DNA from: Eustoma russellianum
Lineage: Eukaryota; Streptophyta; Magnoliopsida; Gentianales; Gentianaceae
Length of the DNA: 64,000 nucleotides
Reading direction: 5' to 3'
NCBI GenBank assembly: GCA_036186865.1
Contig: AP025067.1
Span: forward strand, 18,558,602-18,622,601
Translations under genes and position numbers: made by a program
Part shown: piece by piece, positions 58,187 through 64,000 of the stretch
Numbering within the stretch: the first letter of the stretch is position 1
How the letters are laid out: each line of letters begins with the position of its first letter
The notes under the pieces: model-generated
Database searches by the model: none
Seen by the model: only the letters and a program-made list of their open reading frames with translations
Told to the model about the DNA's origin: nothing

Positions 58187-60173
58187 GGATCATGCGGAGA
58201 AGAGTGACCATCAGGAGGGCGAGGCTGAGGCTGCGAGGAGCTGGAAATGAAAGAGATGATGAGATGCGATAGCTACGAGATTTGCTGGTTCGTCGCCTGC
58301 TGCACCTGCATCGTCTGCTGTTGCGCCTGCTGAAGCGCCTGCTGAACCGACTGTTGCAGCGCCTGCTGGGTCTGAGTCGGCTGCGACCGCAGTGCCTGTA
58401 CACTCTCCTCATGCTGCGCCCTGATGGTCTCTATCTTATGCTGCAGCGCCGCATGATCTGATTCCAAGCGCGAATTATCCTCTGGGGTCGCAGAAGGCGC
58501 GGAGGTGCTGGCCTCAGAGGAAGCACCTGGATGCAGAACTTCAGGAAAGAATCGCGGCGCTGCTGATCCAACCCCGTACACCTTCCTCTTCTTCTTATTC
58601 TGAGGGCCGATGGTCCGAACCGCATCCCAATAAGCACGGTTCTTGTCGACCTCTTCTCCCCTATGTGCGAGTAATCTGTTGTACTCGTCCTGAAATGAGA
58701 ATAAGAATTGTTAGGGTTTAGAAATAAAACAAACTAAGAAAAAAACAATTGATATCGTAGTCTACTTACACTGATGTCGCGGGCCTTCGCCGTGATCCAG
58801 TCCTCCGTCCCGTCAGAGGCTTTCTTCCGATGCGTCTTGTAGAAGAGATCGTAGGAGGCTGGCCACTCCCCCGTCTCCTCGTGCTGAAAGAATGAAATAA
58901 AATATGTTAGTAAAATCCAGAATTTTAAAAATTTCGGCATGACCTATTCGTTTATCGGAGGTATCCCGGCCTTAAAGGCCTCTCCTAAGTCAAATCAAAA
59001 ATAAAAAGAAAAAGGCAAATGAACACATATACTACTTAAATTAACCATATACGAATACCAAAAAAACAACAGCGCAACATAAGAAATCAATGAATATAAA
59101 TAATTCACTTAAGTCAATGAATCTAAATAATCCACTTAAGCCAATGAATCTAAATAATCCAATGAAATCAATGAATCTAAATAATCCAATATTAAAATAC
59201 TTACCATAGAACGCATCGTGGTAGAGTGGAAAACCGAACCACCTGAGTGTGTGGCAGGTGCTGGGCCCTGTAGATTGCCGCTGCACCGGTTCGCCGCGTT
59301 CCAGGCACTGCGGGCTTGGTTAGCAGGGTCCATCCACCCTTCTATCCACCCCGCCCAGGTGGCCTCGGATACGTAGGCAGGCCTGGCAGAAATGGGGTCA
59401 CGCTCCCACTTGGTCTTGTGCGAGTTGACGAAGTCCCTGTAGCGTTTGGCGGCCCTCTGCCGCCAGGCCTGCTCCACGTCGTGGGCGATGTCGGCTGTCC
59501 AGCTGTACGCCTTCTGCAATTATTATATGGAGGAAAAATAAAAATATGGTTAGAAAAGTAATGATCGATTACGCATCAAAAAGTGAAATTCATCAAATTT
59601 GAATACCTGAAACTCATCCCAGTAGAACCTACGTGTCTACGGGGTGACACGGGACCAGGCATATCCAGCTGGGTCATGCCTCAGGTGGAAGGACCGAGTG
59701 ATGCAACCGGAAATCTGGCCCGAGTCCGGTGCAAACCTGAAAGAGGTGAAGTTGTTAGGAAAAAAATAACGCGTCAAATATATTTAAAAACGTGTTAAAA
59801 AATAAATTATTACTTACGTATGGGTATCATGTGACCAAGGGAGGGCACGAAGCCCTGGTATGACACCCTCGTCCGATGCCGTATCAGACGTCGGATGAGG
59901 TGCTGAACCGGTGGGTGTGGGTGGCGTCGTAGATCTGGGGGGTGCGGACCTATCGGCAGACCCTAAAAGGTCTGCGTCCGTAGCCAGAGCGGCGGTCGAA
60001 ACCGAACCAAGCAGCTCATGCTGAGAAAGAAACAGATTAAACTCTCCTGAGAGGGCCTGTGTAGCTGGTGGGTAGGTGGATCGAGTCGGTAAACCCTCAC
60101 TAGCCCTCAGATCTGCAAGGGTGAAAAATTTAAAAGGCACATTCAACAAGTTTAGGGTTAGTTGGCCAGACAA
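58187..60173 (-). pseudogene. TNPA-type protein gene (Transposase_24, Ptta/En/Spm)
   Basis: Exon-like blocks on the - strand. About 60120-59815: SEGLPTRSTYPPATQ and Ser/Thr/Pro-rich sequence. About 59740-59608: FAPDSGQISGCITRSF, then a stop (TAG) before RFYWDEFQ. 59519-59210: SWTADIAHDVEQAWRQRAAK, YRDFVNSHKTKWERDP and YVSEATWAGWIEGWMDPANQ. About 58890-58765: HEETGEWPASYDLFYKTHRK. About 58690-58187: DEYNRLLAHRGEEVDKNRAY, then a Gln-rich tail (QQALQQSVQQALQQAQQQTM). This block order is that of the plant Ptta/En/Spm transposase family (PF03004), the DNA-binding partner that recognises element ends. The block borders show AG/GT signals. At least one internal stop marks it as broken. Confidence 0.78.
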
Positions 60174-60660
60174 ATAAGATGTCCAAAAAATGACAAGTGT
60201 TTACATACATTTAATGCAAGATATTAATAATTTTGAAAATTTCGGCATGACCTATTCGTTTATCAGAGGCTTCCCGGCCTTAATGGCCTCTCCAAAGACA
60301 AATCCAAATCCAACAACATGACATGATTAACCAAACTAGATAATCAAACTTCATCATCAAATTACACTTCAAAGTATACATCACTTGAACTTGATACTTA
60401 AAGCATAAATATGCATCTCTTCTAAACAAATTACACTTGAAAATATACATCACCTCTACATCCTTATGATACATAACTTGTAACATGAATTATTCATAAA
60501 AATAGTAAATTAAAGAGAATTATGGGCTGCCCAAAGTAAACACAATTCAGTTTAACAACAAACAGGTTTCAACCATAAACTAGCTAAACAAAATACATGG
60601 CTTCAATAATATACATTATTTGAGCTGCAAATTTGAAAAATAAATAAAAACTATTTAATA
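60174..60660. other. AT-rich CACTA sequence upstream of the TNPA-type coding blocks
   Basis: It contains one copy of a roughly 70-bp repeat (60234-60303) also found at 58927-58996. No coding block is seen. It could be leader or intron. Confidence 0.5.
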
Positions 60661-60694
60661 AATCACTTAGCCACATGATCACCAACATACTTGC

Positions 60695-61015
60695 TTCACT
60701 CACCCCCGCCAACAGCCACCCCCCGCCCACATCCACCCCCGCCAACAGCCACCCCCCACAGCCAGCCCCCCGCCAACAACCCACCCCGCCACAGCCCACC
60801 CCCGTCGACAGCCACCCGCCACATCCACCCCCCGTCAACAACCACCCCGCCCACTGCCCACCGCTGCCCACAGCCACCCCCGCAAACAGCCACCCCGCCA
60901 CAGCCAACCGCCCACAGCCCACCCCCGCCCACAGCCACCCGCCACATCCACCCCCCGCCAACAACCACCCCCGCCCACTGCCCACACCTGCCACAGCCAA
61001 CCCCCCGCCATTACA
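60695..61015. repeat. C-rich minisatellite (ccacccccgccaacagcc-like)
   Basis: About 320 bp of diverged units with ccacccccgccaacagcc, ccacatccaccccccgcc and cgccacagcccacccc. The - strand is accordingly G-rich with many GGGGG runs. Open frames on either strand (Pro- or Gly/Trp-rich) are artefacts of the repeat. Confidence 0.88.
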
Positions 61016-61450
61016 AATATGAGGTTTGAAACTAAAATCCACCCCTCCCTACTTCTTGAACCAAGCCGTGGGGTAGAGAGCCACCCCCAGCAGCCCATTA
61101 CCAAGAAATCCGTGCCCTCCCCTTAGACCCTTCTTTATTTTTCTAATAACTCCAACAAGAGAGGGAACTAAACAATATATAACAAGTTAGATTCTTGAAG
61201 GTTTATGTCCTTAATACTTCAAGACACTAAATAAATTAAACTTTAAAAGAAAATACTTGCCTCTACTTTTGAATCCTTGCTTATTTGGAAAAGATTTCAC
61301 CTTCTTCCTTTCTTTCTTTGATGTCTTTCGGCCTATGGGTCAAGAGGAAGGATTAGAGGGGCGGGGAGTCACCGGTGGGGGAGAGGAAGGGAGGGAGTTT
61401 TGAAATTGGGGGGAAGAAATTCGCTGAAATGGGGAAGAAGAAGGGGGATT
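61016..61450. other. CACTA intergenic region
   Basis: No coding block is visible between the minisatellite and the internal gcgacg cluster. A purine-rich stretch (gggagaggaagggagggag) lies near 61380. It would include the promoter of the TNPA-type gene. Confidence 0.5.
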
Positions 61451-61454
61451 TCTG

Positions 61455-61590
61455 GTTTAAGTGCGAAATTTTGCGACGAAATAGCGACGGGAGTTCGTTG
61501 CTATTTCGTGTGTCGTCGCTATTTCTTGTGTCGTCGTTATTTCAAATATGCAACTACACGTTTCGTCGCTAAATCATCGGTGTCTTCAGT
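61455..61590. promoter_or_regulatory. Internal cluster of the CACTA subterminal motif
   Basis: It contains gcgaaattttgcgacgaaat, agcgacgggagttcgttgct, tgtgtcgtcgctatttc (and a second tgtcgtcgttatttc) and tttcgtcgctaaat. These are the same words as the terminus at 57445-57850. The cluster sits between the end of the TNP2-type gene and the start of the TNPA-type gene. It may be an autoregulatory binding region or the scar of a nested CACTA end; neither is shown. Confidence 0.6.
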
Positions 61591-61715
61591 ATTGAAAAAA
61601 AAAGAATACAAAATATAAAGTACTTACAGACACACATTATGTATATACATGTGTATAAGTACATCAACACATGCACACTTTCACATAAAGAGGTACATAA
61701 AAATTTTGACTAACG

Positions 61716-63997
61716 TCAATCTTCATTGTCATCCGCATCCTCATACGCATCTTTATTTTCATCTTCATTTTCATCTTCATCTACATGCTCGTCGTCCTCT
61801 TCATCCTCGTATTCGTCTTCGCCTACATCTTCAATATTGTCAGCCGGTTGTATGTTGAGATGAATTTGGATGAAACCGCCGTTGGGGTCATTTAGAGGGA
61901 GATTGTGCATTTCAACATGTGTCGTATCCACAACGGGCGGGTTTTCTTCTTGAAATGCGGCATCCATGCCATCTGAACCTGGCTGGATACTGACATCAAA
62001 CTTGCTCGATTTCACTTTGCACACGGCTCGCCAGTCTTTTGAGCTCGCATTCATCCTCGTCGTTGGATACGATAGATAGTACACCTGGGACGCTTGACTA
62101 GCCAAAACAAATGGATCGTACTTTCTGTACCGTCGCCCTTGGTGTATGTCTACCAACTTATATCGGTCGTGAATCTTTGTGCCAGCACGATAACCTTCCC
62201 GAGTTGGATCGTACCATTCGCATTTGAATAGAACCACCCGATTTATAGGTAATGCGGGATATTCGAACTCAATGATGTCAGTAAGGTAGCCACAGAAGTC
62301 ATCCTTGTCTGGGCTATTGTCATACCGTTTGACACACACTCCGCTGTTCTCCGACGATTTTCGGCTGGCATGGGAGACTGTGTGGAATCTATAACCATTC
62401 ACAAAACACATGTCGTAGCGCGTGACTCTGTTCAATGGACCTTTGGCTACTGGTGTCAGAATGTAACCGTACTCTTCGTCAGCCAGATAACCTTTGCTCG
62501 CCTGTAAAACGACAAGTAAGTATACATCAGCGGGGCAATAAATACGTATCACATGACGTACATTTAAGCAGCAAATATGTAAACTTACATGCCATCTGAA
62601 CCAATCAGCAAACTTGACATCTAACTCATTGTTTATTGTATCGCTCGATATACCCGGTGAACGTTCTTGCAATAAATCAACGAACAAGTTGAAGCAAATT
62701 ACGAGTGAGTACCCTGTATACCTTTGTAATATAATGGATAGAGTAGCGCAAGGTATTTACAAATTAAAATTGGATATCGTTTATACCTCTGGAAACGGTC
62801 AACTTGACGGCAGTTGCGCAGAACATAAGAATGAGCAATATTCAGATCACTGTCCCCCAATATCACTTCCTTTCCCTGTCCGTGAAATCTGATCGGATGT
62901 GTGAATATCGGGAGGACACCGGATCTGGAAATGTTGTCGTCGTTCCGAGGAACATCTCTGCACCTCGACGGGACATCTGGCTCGAAGTAATGAGACATGA
63001 AGGTCGAGGCTTCCTCCGTTAGGTAGACATTGCACATCAAGGCCTCGACTTTCGCCTTGTTCCTGATGTTCAGCTTCAAATGCCTGAAATATCTGTTCAT
63101 ATAGTGAATACTCCAACGTCACATGATGAAACAAATTGTTAAGCATGCTCGCGCTTAGACACATAATAACGTCACGTAATAAATAAGAGTACCTCTCGAA
63201 CGGATACATCCACCTGTACTGAACAGGACAACCAACGCGTGCCTCGTATGGTAGATGAACTGGCAGGTGTTCCATTGAATCAAAGAAGGCCGGAGGGAAT
63301 ATAGTTTCCAGCTGCATATGATCACTGGGATTTCGCCCTCCAGCCTTGACATATCATCCGCCCTGAGTCTCATGGATGTAAGACATCTGAAGAACAGACT
63401 CATCTCGGTAAGTGCTTCCCATACATTGGTTGGAAGCAGCTCGCAGAATGCAATGGGATCAACCGTTGCATGAACACGTGACAGTCGTGGCTCTTCATCC
63501 TGTGCAAACCGCGTTTATTCACGTCGATGTTCTTCGACAGGTTCGAAACATGGCCGTCAGGAAATCTAGCCGTCCCCAGTCATGCTAACAACGCAAGTCA
63601 GTGTGTACGAGGACTTCGGCATGTAGGATGTGCCAACGGGATGCAGCTCCGGTCGCATTTTGAGGTCGCGCATATCAAGTCGTGCCTTCAAATTGTCTTC
63701 CGTTTTTCCAGGCACATTCAGCACTGTATTGAAGATGTTGTCAAACACGTTCTTCTCAATGTGCATGACATCCAGGTTGTGTCGGATCATATTGCTCTTC
63801 CAATACGGAAGCTCCAAGAATATGCTTCTCTTCTTCCACCCGATACAGTCACGGGCCAGGTCTGCGTTGTGGCTGCCGTCCGGATCATCAGTGACCCCTA
63901 CAAATCCACAACTGCCTATCTCCTCCAACACCTCCGCACCCGTGAGAAGCTCGAGCTTCGTGTCCTTCTCGACGATGCCAGGCATGAACGTCGTCAC
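61716..63997 (-). pseudogene. TNP2-type transposase gene (Transposase_21, DUF4218, DUF4216)
   Basis: The - strand frame enters from beyond 64000. 63997-63566: GFVGVTDDPDGSHNADLA, KRSIFLELPYWKSNMIRHNL and DVMHIEKNVFDNIFNTVLNV of Transposase_21. Next, in shifting frames, VSNLSKNIDVNKRGLHRM and LKSHDCHV-like MKSHDCHVFMQRL, then IFPPAFFDSMEHLPVHLPYE and VQYRWMYPFER of DUF4218. Introns fit at 63093-63192, 62666-62786 and 62502-62588, each with GT and AG ends. After the first comes YFRHLKLNIRNKAKVEALMC; after the last, GYLADEEYGYILTPVAKGPL and DUF4216 (VVLFKCEWYDPTREGYRAGT, KYDPFVLASQASQVYYLSYP). An Asp/Glu-rich tail ends at 61716. TNP2 is the catalytic transposase. At least two frameshifts between 63566 and 63300 break it. 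Confidence 0.9.
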
Positions 63998-64000
63998 GTT

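Larger units (their letters stand above)
57436..64000 (-). mobile_element. CACTA (En/Spm-type) transposon, partial, minus strand
   Basis: The end at 57436 reads CACCACAAAAAAAAG, one base off the CACTACAAAAA terminus of plant CACTA elements. Dense subterminal copies of a gcgacgaaat/tcgtcgctat motif follow (57445-57850). Inside, both genes read on the - strand: a TNPA/Transposase_24-type gene (58187-60173) and a TNP2-type transposase (61716 to beyond the window). The other end lies past 64000, so length and target duplication cannot be checked; the flank here is ata. Both genes are damaged, so the copy is probably non-autonomous. Confidence 0.88.

Noticed and set aside
60584..61104. Gly/Trp-rich and Pro-rich frames on both strands
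   Set aside because: Both are products of the C-rich minisatellite; a real glycine-rich protein would not be open in several frames at once.

Overview
This window is plant nuclear DNA, almost certainly from a dicot. The evidence is the content: Ty1/copia SIRE-type and Ty3/gypsy-type LTR retrotransposons, L1-type LINEs carrying a plant RNase H domain, CACTA and Mutator-like DNA transposons, and tRNA-derived SINEs. TS-like SINE remnants weakly suggest an asterid, which I cannot confirm. I find no intact single-copy host gene. The only host coding sequence is fragments captured inside two Pack-MULE-type elements. There are no rRNA or tRNA genes and no CRISPR array. A 10-N assembly gap lies at 44073-44082.

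Layout, left to right. 1-1040: AT-rich DNA with a tandem pair of SINE remnants. 1051-2376: Pack-MULE 1, with a 10-bp target duplication. 2847-10489: LTR retrotransposon A, with a gag remnant on + and, on -, a gene of its own (PF04195-like domain plus coiled coil, own TATA box); target duplication ggtta. 10495-12704: AT-rich, microsatellite-rich spacer. 12705-13145: truncated SIRE-type LTR. 13421-14800: Pack-MULE 2, carrying a piece of a SEUSS-LIKE corepressor gene. 15219-30286: large non-coding gypsy-like element (LARD; target duplication taaag), whose 5' LTR is split by a 6.25-kb LINE (16161-22415). 31271-36208: non-coding LTR element on the - strand (target duplication tacgt). About 36255-36435: SINE. 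36862-44072: three LINE pieces, each beside a TA microsatellite: a 5'-truncated copy (+), an ORF1-only piece (-), and a 5'-truncated copy with an uninterrupted RT-RNase H frame (+). 44415-57285: gypsy-type solo LTR (-; target duplication gataa), split by a complete SIRE-lineage copia element (46675-57003; target duplication ttctc). 57436-64000: end and interior of a CACTA element (-) with decayed TNPA-type and TNP2-type genes, running off the window.

The window is therefore a record of nested insertions, and the target duplications give their order: the LARD before LINE 1, and the gypsy solo LTR before the SIRE element. None of the autonomous elements looks fully intact. The points most worth a second look are repeated covarying hairpins in the LINE 3' UTRs, LINE insertion into TA microsatellites, a palindrome array shared by two unrelated LTR families, an internal copy of the CACTA terminal motif cluster, and the Pack-MULE gene capture.
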